A DNA stretch of 64,000 nucleotides from Osmia lignaria lignaria (Eukaryota; Arthropoda; Insecta; Hymenoptera; Megachilidae), in assembly GCF_051020975.1 (NCBI RefSeq), contig NC_135046.1, positions 7,130,001 through 7,194,000 on the forward strand, read 5' to 3'. A model generated the notes under the pieces. It saw only the letters and a list, made by a program, of their open reading frames with translations. It was not told where the DNA came from and ran no database searches. The position numbers were made by a program, and so were the translations under genes. The first letter of the stretch is position 1. Each line of letters begins with the position of its first letter. Positions 49,223-59,223 of this stretch are shown here, one piece after another.

Positions 49223-49272
49223 GATCTTGAGTCATCTCACGGTTGTTAATAACCGTGAGTTGACCAAATCTG
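49223..49272. other. Stem-loop upstream of the micropeptide frame
   Basis: CTCACGGTT at 49,236-49,244 pairs perfectly with AACCGTGAG at 49,251-49,259 around a 6-nt loop. After a T-T mismatch, GTCA at 49,231-49,234 pairs with TGAC at 49,261-49,264. Weaker pairing continues to the ends given. It lies about 85 bp upstream of a TATA box and could be a protein-binding dyad or part of a small RNA. Confidence 0.35.
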
Positions 49273-49355
49273 AACGCCTGGATCGTAGAAGCCTATGTTG
49301 TACAATTAGGCGACCAGTTTTTTCATTCACGCTCCTCATCAGCTGTCTACCTTAG

Positions 49356-49362
49356 TATAAAA
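49356..49362 (+). promoter_or_regulatory. TATA box for the micropeptide frame
   Basis: TATAAAA begins 43 bp before the ATG at 49,399. A start site about 30 bp downstream (near 49,386) would leave a leader of only about 13 nt. That is short but seen in compact insect secreted-peptide genes. No clear initiator motif is present. Confidence 0.35.
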
Positions 49363-49398
49363 GCAACAACTTTGATTGCTTAACTGATTTATCAAAAC

Positions 49399-49569
49399 AT
49401 GAGATCGCAACAATATATCTTGATGCTTCTTATTACTTCTACACTACTAGTGCTATCTTTTTCATACCTCGTTAACCCTTTTTCGGTTATCAAGCAGGGA
49501 AAGATTATCGCTCGACTTCGTCCGTCCAACGGACGCATCGTCGCGTGTCTATATTCCGCTTATTTATGA
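49399..49569 (+). CDS. Candidate secreted cationic micropeptide, 56 aa
   Basis: An ATG-initiated frame of 56 codons ends at TGA. Residues 6-21 form an uninterrupted hydrophobic core preceded by Arg2, which is the layout of a signal peptide. Cleavage after Ser22 (Ser at -1 and -3) is plausible. The remaining 34 residues contain Lys32, Lys35, Arg39, Arg41 and Arg46, one Cys (50) and no acidic residue, so the mature peptide would be strongly basic. A TATA box lies 43 bp upstream. No internal intron is evident. Basic peptides behind a signal sequence are common among insect antimicrobial, neuropeptide and venom-gland products, but I recognise no family and see no processing site or cysteine framework. 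A chance frame of this size is quite possible; the combination of TATA, signal-like core and charge bias is what makes it worth listing. Confidence 0.28.
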   Translation: MRSQQYILMLLITSTLLVLSFSYLVNPFSVIKQGKIIARLRPSNGRIVACLYSAYL

Positions 49570-50735
49570 CGGAAGTGCTCGTAAATAGAAGGAAGTCGCT
49601 CATAAAACGTCGAGTTGTACGCGATTTCGATGACAGGATACTCTCTTCGAATCGATTTCGCGGTCGGACATAGAAAATCCACGCTGCTTCTGTGGCACGA
49701 ACACGCGATCGAACCCCGCTAAAACGCCACGGCTGTCGAACGTTGTTCGAGTTTTATCGTGGTAACATCAGGTGCACCTGTTCTTTAAGTCGCCGTTATT
49801 CGATTTCTGACAAACAATACTCGTTTCCTTTAAAATAGCTGCGAAGCAGACGTCGCGATGAAATTAGAGTTTGTTTACTTCAACCACCACCATCTCGACA
49901 CGTGCGAAACGTGCGAATGGTATTGTTGCCTTCTTATTCTGAACTAACTTGAAGTTATTGTCGTTATTTAATTTTTACGCTCTGACAGTCGTATATTTTA
50001 TTAAGTTTCATTTTAAGTACGCTGCAATATCGATCATTTTTCGGTCCCTGAATTGTTTCCAGGGGCAGTGCTGTAGATAATCGTCATTCGAGATAAGTTA
50101 TCGGAATTTTGATAGAAAATTTTATATAGTGAGATGTATTATAGGACATCAGCATTAAGCAATCCTACGAAGCTTCGCTGGAAAGTATTCAACATAAATC
50201 TGAATGGCTCGTTTTTCATAGAGGAAGCGTATGGATAGGGAGTCACCTGAATAGGATGGCACTCTGAAAGGACTTAATATATTCACTTTGACAAATCGCA
50301 GACACCTTATGTTACCATCTTTCTTCGCAGAAAAATCGGTAATTCTGATGAATATCTATCATGTTTAAATTACATATTTTCCTTCTGCACGACAATTGAA
50401 GACGAACGATCGAAATGGTGTTGGAAGCAGGTGCTCGTTCGGTGAAAACGAGATATGTTTGGATATAGTTGAAATCTAGCCGACGTAGAAAGTGTCAACT
50501 CATTCACGCGTTGATTCCCTCGTTCCAAGAAACAGGAGGGTGATGATCGAGGCAAAGGATGGTCAACCCGTCGAGGTCAGCCCCCTTTTTTTCCTATGAA
50601 AGAGAGGACAAGATCCCTCGATAAATCCTTCGCGAAAGACCTTTGACTCAGCCAATGGTTGTACAGTCATTGCGAAAATCCAACCCCTGTGGCCCTGTAA
50701 AGACGCTCGCCCCTCTATTATTGATCCTGCCGCGG
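49570..50735. other. Non-coding stretch downstream of the micropeptide frame
   Basis: A compound small hairpin lies at 49,727-49,762: CCACG/CGTGG outside TCGAAC/GTTCGA. No AATAAA polyadenylation signal was noticed close to the micropeptide stop. Nothing else is supported. Confidence 0.4.
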
Positions 50736-50807
50736 CAATGGGATGAAAATCCCATTGACGTAAAACGTCGAATTTGCGGGAATTCCCGACGTGACGGACA
50801 TGTCACG
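50736..50807. other. Array of four consecutive perfect hairpins
   Basis: Four stems lie head to tail in 72 bp. CAATGGGAT (50,736-50,744) pairs with ATCCCATTG (50,749-50,757) around a GAAA tetraloop of the GNRA class. GACGT (50,757-50,761) pairs with ACGTC (50,765-50,769). CGGGAATTCCCG (50,777-50,788) is a 12-bp palindrome. CGTGAC (50,790-50,795) pairs with GTCACG (50,802-50,807). An alternative fold pairs ACGTCGAATT (50,765-50,774) with AATT and CGACGT (50,781-50,792), which excludes stems 2 and 3. Each stem alone is near chance level; the clustering and mutually exclusive folds are not. Possible roles are a structured RNA, an mRNA leader element or clustered dyad protein sites. Confidence 0.35.
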
Positions 50808-53622
50808 CACGCCGCAGAATTCCACCGGTTCCATGCTCTGATAAACAACATCGCTATACCAAGATTTATTTATTTTCAACACTCGAAACACTCGTCGGTC
50901 GAGGAATTCGCGAATGAAATCATAGTAACACCGTTTAACCGAGAAGAATTTTAGTTTTAGTAGGTATAATCTGACGCAAGAATTTCTATGAGTTTCACGT
51001 TTTTCTGAAAGCGAATATCATGATCCATGGGGCTGACCAATTTAAACACGTTTCGCTGTATCATCCAATAAATTTGAAGGGAGTGACATTACACGAAACC
51101 GTAGCCTCTAGTCACGAAGGTTAACTTCGGAAAGAAGCTCAAGAAAGTTTCGGAAGCACGCTCTCACCAGGGAACCTAGTGAATTTGATTCAAACTCGCA
51201 ACTTGCTCGGCGTTTTAACGATGGACTTCTCGCGTTGGCGAAATTTCGGCGTATCGTTCTCGTATTAAATCTGCTGCCAAGCCTCCGGCGACAAATTCAA
51301 GTTTGTATCTCCCAGGAACAAATGAGCGTTGATCTTTCGTCATTGTTCCATTTAAAATTCAATAGCAAGGCAATTAGATATTAACTTGGCATGCAACAAT
51401 TAGAAGCCCTTCATTGTTACACTCGAGAAAGTAGAAGTGCTCATTTAACTTTGCAATTCATTTTTGCAACTTTAACACTTTGAGGGGCAGTGGTACGTAT
51501 TTGTACCACCTCTTTGTTTTTAGTTTTTTTCTTTAATTCGGAATTAATTTGCAGATATTTTTCAACATGTGAATACTTTTTAGATTCTTGGGCTTCCAAG
51601 TTATATAATTTACATGGAAAGCTGTATAAATGTGTTTTCTTATAATTAGTTGCAAACAATTAAAACACAAAAAGCTCGGGGTTTTTCAGAATAAATTCGG
51701 TTATTCTTGAAGAAATTGGTGTACAAGAGTTCGCAGTGTTTCCTTGTTAATTTTCAAAATTCATCTGGGAATGGCGTAGTTGACTTAAAACTTTGTGGAT
51801 CCTCGGCCGTTGGTACCGAAAGTTACCGAGCGAAATCGCGCGTACAAGGGAGAGAAGATTTGTTTCGAAAGCGCGGCTGACACGGCCACCACCCCGCTGG
51901 GAAATGGGATCTCGATTGAATGGAAATGACGTTCGACCCAGACACGTGTATCCCGCACAGAATGCACGGGAATAGCGCTAATCGGTGTCTATGGCAAACG
52001 GTCGTGACTGCGTGTCCCCTTCGTGGAGTGTTAATTTCGGAAACAACATTCAGCATGCCCTTACACCTTGTCGTACAGCCACTAAAGCCTGCTCAATAAC
52101 GATAATGCCGTTGCTTTTCCACGGCTTCACTGATAATGCACAGAACATTGTATGTATCCATTTGTAGACCTGTACACGGTTACGTTTCGACATTGTTGAA
52201 TAGTACGATTGTTCTTCGTTGTTTCGTTATTGAAAGCTATTTCTTGCACGAAAAACTGTCTGAGTCTCTAGTTACGATTTCATTCTCCTTCAATTTTACC
52301 TCATTGTTGCTTACTGATCTCACTGATTTGGGAATGTTAACTGTAAAAGTGTTTTCTTATTATCTTAATGTACTAATTACGTCATGGATAATAGGATTAT
52401 GCGATTAATTATGCAAATTAGTGTCTGAACAAAATGAACTTTCCTCGTCTTAAATTATTTAAGACAGTTTTTGATATTGAGGAGTTATTTCAATCCTTAA
52501 ATTAAAGATTTAAGCACATTAAGTACCCTTTTAAGAAGATTAAAATCGATACTTGTTAATTAAAAATCCGATATTTAATATGTGATCTTCATGGATGAAA
52601 TTGAGCGTACAAATTCACATCTGGTCGTTTCCTCCTGTTCGTTCACTGTACGTGTCAACCTCTCGAATGACATTTTCGAGGAAGGATCACGGGTCTCCAT
52701 GTGTTTCCCCATAAATCAAGTCGATAAGTCTTTTAACGCCACCTACTGTTGTCGACCATCACGATCAATTTTCCCGAACGGCTAGCCATTGTAATTGAAA
52801 GATTTCAAACGATACGAAACAAAAGTTTCAACGAGATTTGCGATTTTCGAGCATCGGAAGACGGAAGGATGAAAATCGATCGGGATTCAAGGAAGGTGCA
52901 AAGTTTCCAATCGGTGCACGATCAATTTCTATAGCTTCCCGAAGCCAAGGAATCGCCGATTAAAAAGTGCATCGCGCTGTACGCGATAAATATGGTAATT
53001 CTATGGATTCAAAGCAATGATTCGTGAACAATTTTAACACTCAATCTACAAATCAACAATCCCTTTTTTTTCTATCAGATCCATCGAATCATCAGTTCAA
53101 GAGATACATATTTCAGTAATAGTCTCTCGAGACGGAAGTAATATTCGTTCGTAGGAGAAGCCTAATTAAACCATCGAAGAAGCTTCATCCAGTCGTGGTT
53201 AACACGCACAGACAATGTAACACAGTTAGCAACGTCAATATTAATTTGTGCCGATGTGCAATTTGATTAAGTTCCTGGGTGCTCCTGTTAACACGCTATA
53301 ATAGCAATATGCATTAACATCCTTGTCGTGAGATCTTGTCGTAGTCGAATGACGTGGATGGATGCAAAATGATTTTTAAAAACATTCCATTTGTAATTTT
53401 GAGATCCTTTAAGGTGAACGTTTCCACATAGCGAGCGTGGATGTTTCTATTTGCATAATTTTTCTTACTTATCTATTCTCAACTTGCGTGTACGATTCTC
53501 CGCATTAGAGAGCAAAAAAGTTGATTGGTAAAAACTTTCCTCAGATCTCGATGCAAGGCTTTTTCTCGTCGTTACGAGTTGGACTACTCGTTAAAAGTTT
53601 CTTTTCTATGTGGATACTAGAC
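50808..53622. other. Non-coding stretch with small dyads
   Basis: GTGGTAC at 51,490-51,496 pairs with GTACCAC at 51,503-51,509 across a 6-nt loop. At 52,447-52,465 GTCTTAAAT and ATTTAAGAC form a perfect 19-nt dyad around one central T. The tract 52,380-52,580 is AT-rich. No gene is supported. Confidence 0.45.
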
Positions 53623-53637
53623 GACGCGACGCGACGC
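53623..53637 (+). repeat. (GACGC)3 short tandem repeat
   Basis: Three perfect 5-bp units in a CpG-rich segment about 350 bp upstream of the candidate short first exon. Confidence 0.8.
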
Positions 53638-53988
53638 GCGTTCCTCCGCTCTCGTTCGCTTTGATTTCGTTCCGCGTCCTGCTCGAGATCTTCTCTAATG
53701 CTCGCGTCTTGCTTTTTGCAATCCATCTAGGTACCACCTACGATAAAATTCACTTAGTCACGAGTCGCGTTACATAATTCGCACGATTTCGTCAGACTTT
53801 CCTTTCGCCTCTCTTCTTCTTCATCCTCGTTAACCATTCTTCACGCGAAACCCGGCTCACGTATTTCTTCCTATCTTTCTCGACTCCGTGGAACATTTTC
53901 GAACGAGATTCCTCGTAAAACATACAGACCTGTGACTCGTCCCGAAATGTCGTTTCTCTTTTTTCTCGTCGCACTTGAACGTGTTTAA

Positions 53989-54036
53989 ATGGATCACGCC
54001 CCGTTTTCGCCGAACTCCTTGCAGAACGAACAACTT
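53989..54036 (+). CDS. Candidate short first coding exon (16 codons)
   Basis: ATG at 53,989 is directly preceded by an in-frame TAA and opens 16 codons reading MDHAPFSPNSLQNEQL up to a perfect GTAAGT donor at 54,037 (phase 0). The preceding 350 bp is pyrimidine-rich and CpG-rich like an insect 5' leader, and holds a TCAGACT initiator-like word near 53,792. Composition is soluble and Ser/Pro/Asn/Gln-rich, like the start of many transcription-factor or disordered proteins. I recognise no family, and no following exon was identified in the window. GTAAGT words occur many times here, so a few ATG-to-donor segments of this length are expected by chance. The base before the donor (T) is not consensus. 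Confidence 0.22.
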
Positions 54037-55335
54037 GTAAGTAGGATGATAAACAAATTGTAATTGTTTTAGAGTTATAGTTGAACTTCGTAAGGAATGA
54101 ATTTAAATGATTGTTCGAATACGATGAGTGTGTTTAGTAAAAGAGATATATTTTTCTCCCTTGATCTAATTACAGTCCAAATCCGTACTATTTGAATGTT
54201 AAATCCTCCATTTCCTCGTTACAGATTTATAGTTTAATTTTAGACGATCTACGTAGATTATAATTATACACAGACAGCAACCGTTTCCCCCAAACATTAA
54301 GATTCTATAGAAAGCAGCCAGGAAGAAAAGACTAAAATAAAAGTGTGCTTTCTCTCCAATTTTCCTGTCCTCTTTCGAGCCTTTCTAGTGATATTTTTTC
54401 GAGGGCCGCGTGTCAGGATAAACACCGCGTAAGGGAGAGAAGGGCTTCTACGTGCGTGCACGTCCAGGACACAGCTGCTATGGTGTCATGTTACTCGAAA
54501 AATCTTTCTGGGCCTCCTGCCCTCTCCTCTTCGACCCTTCGTCCACGGCCCGATAGCTCGAGGTTCGGAAATCAGTCAGCGGAAAAAGAAAGCATTTTTC
54601 CCCCCGCGAGATTTCCACCCTTGCACCGTGGTCGGCTCGTTTAATGCTCTTATCTAAATGCTAACTACTTTTAATCTTGGCCGATTTCCACGAAGGGCGA
54701 AACCACGGCCGGATATTGGCTCTGTACCGGTAACCAATGGTTCTCACGCAACTGCGGTTTCACACGATATTGGAAACGCGCATAAGCCCGTAAAGGAGCC
54801 GTCGGTATCGAGGAGCTCGTTGTTCAACAATGCAAACGTACTGCTTCCAATTGAACGGAAGCTGGCGGGAAAAATTAATTTATTCTGGCTGAAGGATTTA
54901 TCGGCCACGAACAACTCGTACAACGGAATTACGCTGTTTGTTTGGTCCGTTTAATGCGTGAATTTCTGTAAATGCTGTACCATTCCTCGTCTTTTCACGA
55001 GAGTTATCAACCAACTCTTTGTTTCTATTCAATGCCTGCTCCATTCTTCATCCTTTCTTTCATTCAATTGCAATTTATCCTCATTTGCTCGATTACCCTT
55101 CTTACGTTTACGTCAAAGATTAAGAAGGTTAAGAAATATATCAGATGCACAATAGACAAGTTTAACTTCTGAAGCAATTTACATCAGTCAAAATTTTGCA
55201 CTTCCTACAACCATTACTTAATTACACTCCATTGAACTCTAAATTAAAACACATAGCGTATAGACAATCTTCATGGAAAGCATCCTTTGTATCGGGTGTT
55301 TGTACCTATAAGGCAAATTAGGGAGGCGTTCTTTT
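54037..55335. other. Non-coding stretch
   Basis: Frames of 98-99 codons at 54,345-54,644 and 54,658-54,954 have no recognisable domains. This would be intron if the preceding exon is real. Confidence 0.4.
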
Positions 55336-55343
55336 TGACGTCA
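55336..55343. promoter_or_regulatory. Full cAMP-response element
   Basis: TGACGTCA is the complete palindromic CREB/ATF site. It is followed by TAAAAATT and, 38 bp on, by a consensus donor GGTAAGTCG near 55,379. That order (CRE, AT-rich box, early donor) could mark a short non-coding first exon, but the eight bases alone can occur by chance. Confidence 0.3.
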
Positions 55344-57025
55344 TAAAAATTAAAGAATCAAGTTTGGGGCGGAGGAATTTGGTAAGTCGCCAAGACTAAT
55401 TATCGAGAAACATTATCGTCGAGGCGGAAAGAATTCGTAGACATTTAGCTGGGCGAACGACGAGCGGAATATTGCACGGGCCGTTTAATGGTGAAATAAT
55501 GCAACCTTTTGTTTGGCCCGGTTATTATCATGATTGAGGAAGCGACGCGTTAGCTACTTTACTCTCGCCGCTTTTTAATTACAAGCCGTAATGAAGCGGT
55601 GGGTGTGGCGCAACGAAAGGTAATAGTCGTCGTGTGGCCTTTAGAAGGCAAGAGAAGCAGCTATCGTTTTATAAATCAGATATAAACAACGATCGTTTAT
55701 ATATATTTTCAATTGTTTATCTTGAAAGGAATCGGCCCTTCCTCAATTGTACCACGATTATCTACTAGGACAGCTTCTATTTACATCCCTTCCGGCGAAA
55801 GGGTTATTACGCTCCGTCTCTCTGATCGTAATTTATTTCGACCGTTTCGTTGATAAGGTCGAACTAATTAGGAGGTTTATCGTTGACCCAAGATAATCAG
55901 ATCAAGTAAGAAAAATGAAGACGCTTTATCTTATCGTGGAAGATTTGTCGCAAACTTGTCCTTCGTATCACGTCCACCCTCTTTCTCTTTCTCTCTTTCT
56001 GTTTTCCAGCGTTCATTGAGTTTCCATTAAAGGCGTCCAATTACGAGCGTCTTCCTGGTATCGTAACAGAAATGAATGACCGTGTCCCGTCTATTTCACG
56101 CAGGCCATTCGCGTTCGCGTTGATTAATGCCTACTTTTTCACTCGTGCTCCGTACGCCGCTTTAATTACCGCATTAATAGACGACGATGATTAAACATCT
56201 CGCGATTAAACGACGACCGAAATCATCGTATTCCTTCGAAGGATACAGGTTGATCGTTCGTTATCCTGACGAGCGGAACATTACTGTTTCACGCGTAATA
56301 AAATTACGAGCATCATGCACCGGCCAGACTGTATCAGCATCAGTGTCATCTCAAGCCGAGTCGACCCGCTCGCATTAATCTTCCAAGTTGAAGAACGTTC
56401 TCGTTAACACTTTGACGTCCGCACGATTTATGAGATCAACTGCTCGAGTTATTTCAAAAAGAACCTATCGGAAGAATTATGTTTGCTGGAAAAGTACTGA
56501 TTTCTAAATTAGTATGTATCGTAGCGAATGCAATTAGGACTAATATGTGACGGCAGCTGTCCGAGTTCACGCCAGAGAAAGTGGGTACGTGGTCTAATCT
56601 GATCGATACTGTCTGCACCAGTCATTCGACTCATTGCGATTTCCTGATGGCAATTGGGAAATGTGGCGTGGATAAGTGATTATTCGCGGTGCAAATAGGA
56701 AATAAAGAGTCTACCCGAGAAAGACGAATAGTGGAATTACTATTTCACGGTGAAATCCTATTTTACTCTTGCCCAATCGAAACGGATTCACGAGTACATA
56801 AGCAGACCCGATCTCGTTTGTACTTTCGATCACCGCTCCAAATGATTCTGTGAACCCCCATGGGTACGAGCAAAGTAACTCAAATACATAGAAGCGTGTA
56901 ACTTGGCTCGTTAGCCAGAACGAAGCGTCGTCGAAAAGGACAAGTTCGACTGGTGGCTGATCTAAAGCGCGTTCGTGCCCATAATTCTCTGCCGTCTCTT
57001 TCAAGAGTTTCACGTCCGTACTTAC
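55344..57025. other. Non-coding stretch
   Basis: No convincing exon on either strand. If the minus-strand exon at 57,026-57,186 is real, this is the start of its first intron. The 126-codon minus frame at 56,711-57,091 mostly reads through that putative intron. Confidence 0.4.
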
Positions 57026-57186
57026 GTAGAAATAGCTGCGTCGACTAAGTTCACGGTCAACACGACTACGCCCAGACCTATCCCTATGCAAAGTCTATGC
57101 GCTAGAGCAGCCGTCGAGCTTTCAGCCTCCGAGTCGAGGCTGTTCCCTTGCTCCCTTTTAACTTTCAAGCGTACATACTCACACAT
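57026..57186 (-). CDS. Candidate first coding exon: signal or membrane-anchor segment
   Basis: On the minus strand an ATG at 57,186 (A at -3, favourable) opens 53 codons plus 2 bases ending at TCTAC followed by GTAAGTACG, a consensus donor. Residues 5-12 are basic (Arg6, Lys8, Lys10, Arg11). Residues 12-30 are polar and acidic. Residues 32-48 are a continuous hydrophobic helix (LCIGIGLGVVVLTVNLV), followed by a plausible signal-peptidase site VDA before AIS. The segment could be a long signal peptide or a type II anchor, cut by an intron just after it, as is common in insect secreted and receptor genes. A TATATA motif lies 45-51 bp upstream (57,232-57,237). Against this, another strong donor (GTGAGTATG) begins inside the segment at about 57,180, and no downstream exon was identified. 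No family is recognised. Confidence 0.27.
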
Positions 57187-57429
57187 CCTGCCATCTAACC
57201 CGGACACGTGTGTGCAAGAGATAGTCGAACGTATATAGTCTGTCTTCTGTCGGGGAACATCGTCACATCCGTCGCATCTGTGCATCACCATTCAAGTCTT
57301 TTTTTTGTGGGGTCTTCCCTCTTCCCTTGTCTCGTATACCCCACCCACTTACCGCCACATGACGCCCTTTCCTCCTCCTACGCGTTCGACCTCGAATAGA
57401 TGGGGTCGAAATATACATACACATAGTAT
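57187..57429 (-). promoter_or_regulatory. Minus-strand candidate leader region with a further donor
   Basis: Upstream of the candidate exon on the minus strand, GCG followed by GTAAGTGGG (boundary near 57,352) ends a 24-codon ATG-initiated segment that is Arg-rich at its end. A TATATA motif lies at 57,232-57,237. With the donors near 57,180 and 57,025, three consensus donors of one orientation fall within about 330 bp. That could mark alternative first exons. Acceptors with a polypyrimidine tract were not seen between them. Confidence 0.2.
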
Positions 57430-58656
57430 GGTAGGTACTTGAGAAGGTCCGGCGTTAAAGAACGCGTACTCGGCTACTGTTTAACCGGTTATAAACTTTC
57501 AGAATTTAGATTCCAAGTTTTATTGGAGACCGAGGAACCAGAATCGAAGTTCTATGCATTAAGTTTTAGATTTTTGCCCTTCAATGACATCGGATGGATA
57601 AAGTACGGACTTGGAAACTTTTTTCCTCGGTCTCGGTACCTTCAGTGTTAACCCTAAATGTTCCATCGGCTCAGAGTGTGCAGGCCCGTACAAAAGGGAC
57701 GCTAGCACTCGAGTTTTCAAAGAAACTTCCAATAAAGAAGAAAGCAGTCCTTTCTGCGAGCCCTTATTCGCACCCTCGCGACGGTGCTAATGCTTTTTGT
57801 CGACCACGATGATAGTAAGCTCACGTTGCACCTGTAATAATGCTGGTTGAATGGCTGGATTCAAGGTCCCTCTCTCTTCTTTCTTTATTATTTTAAAAAG
57901 CAACGAAGCAGAATTGCTTCTGTCAGGTCCCTTGCATACGTTTCTTTTTTTTTTCATGAATATTTACGCACGGTTTTTTGCCATCACTTTTAGCCCTTCA
58001 TAGGTGCATACCCCACGAGATAATTACCGACGAATGCGCATTGAATTCATACCCTTTTCCCTGCTGAAAGATTTATCTCGTATTCGATAGTATTAATCGT
58101 TGCCTCTGCAATCTTTATTTCACGATAATGGAAATTGCAATTGAGTCTTTTTTGATGGGAAACGTTAATGCGATTTATCGATAATAAATTCAACTCTTCG
58201 CTCGTGTATACTTTATAATAACCAGGAAATGAATACTGTTAGAACACGAATCGAAATATGATTCAACCACCGTGATCAGGAATTTCAAAGTCGCCTGTCT
58301 TGTTCATTTAGCAATTACTCTTTGTTACGGAAACGAATATTTTACAGAGGGGGAAGTTTCAAGCAGCCACGATAAATAGGCTGGGCCGAAATGAAAAAGC
58401 GCGAAAGTTGGATGACAAGGGTTTGCTGGGTTACTTGTGAAAGTAAGTTAGCACGAACACCGGCGACGGGTGGAAAAAGAAGGCAAGGGAGAAATTTAAA
58501 CGGGCCAGCGGGTAGTCGGTAGACATTCGCTTTCATGGAAATGAATACGGCGACGTTCGTATTCGCCGGCGTGCCACGAACTTTCGGCTGCATTCGATTT
58601 ATCTGCATTAAAGCTACGGGGTTCCCTGTACACAGAAATTCGTTCGTTTTTTTCCC
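57430..58656. other. Non-coding stretch
   Basis: On the plus strand, ATG near 58,391 opens about 16 codons to GAAA followed by GTAAGTTAG near 58,442. It is another short ATG-to-donor segment without support. A poly-T run lies near 57,945. No gene is supported. Confidence 0.4.
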
Positions 58657-58676
58657 GTTCGTTCGTTCGTTCGTTC
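58657..58676 (+). repeat. (GTTC)5 microsatellite
   Basis: Five perfect GTTC units; the opposite strand reads as an Arg/Thr/Asn-rich frame because of it. Confidence 0.85.
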
Positions 58677-59203
58677 TCGTCGTACGAGTATGTATATACA
58701 CACGAGATACAAGCACGATATTATTTCCCCTTCGATGGGTTGGGTCAGTTTAATATTTCAACGATGCAACTAGTAGGCGGCACGGTTCCGTGCAAACGAA
58801 TCCGTCGGCCACTCCGCCGCGATCCAGAGCATCGCTTTAAATTTCCATTTTCCCCCGAAGCACTCGCGTATTATTTCGTTTCGGCCGTCGAGCAGCATTG
58901 AGTTTGGGGAAAAAAATGTCGAACAAATGAGCGAAAAAAGGGGAATCGGTTCGCCTTTGATAGCGATTTTTCGCTTCGATGGCCTTTCGCGTAGAGAGAG
59001 GCTTGCTTGCTTTTTTTTTTTGCCCTTATATTCTCTGCGTTCTTGCCACCAGTGTCGTGATATTTTAACGTACAACCCCTCCCCGATTGATATTCGGCGG
59101 GATTATTTTTGAGCTCGTTCTCCGGTGAAAGACTGCGGAAGAAGCTAGTGAAAATAGAGGAAAAGTTGGTCGGATGAGGTAGCGGAAAAATGTCAGGGAA
59201 ATA
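58677..59203. other. Non-coding stretch
   Basis: Contains poly-T and poly-A runs near 58,910 and 59,010. No gene or structure of note. Confidence 0.45.
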
Positions 59204-59223
59204 TTGCATCTCTGCAGATGCAA
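59204..59223. other. Perfect 8-bp hairpin
   Basis: TTGCATCT pairs with AGATGCAA around the loop CTGC. An outer ATATT can pair weakly beyond a 3' bulge. The arm contains TTGCAT, close to a C/EBP- or POU-type half site. Confidence 0.3.

Noticed and set aside
58391..58442. Short plus-strand ATG-to-GTAAGT segment
   Set aside because: Sixteen-odd codons with no leader or promoter signal. Such segments are expected several times by chance here.
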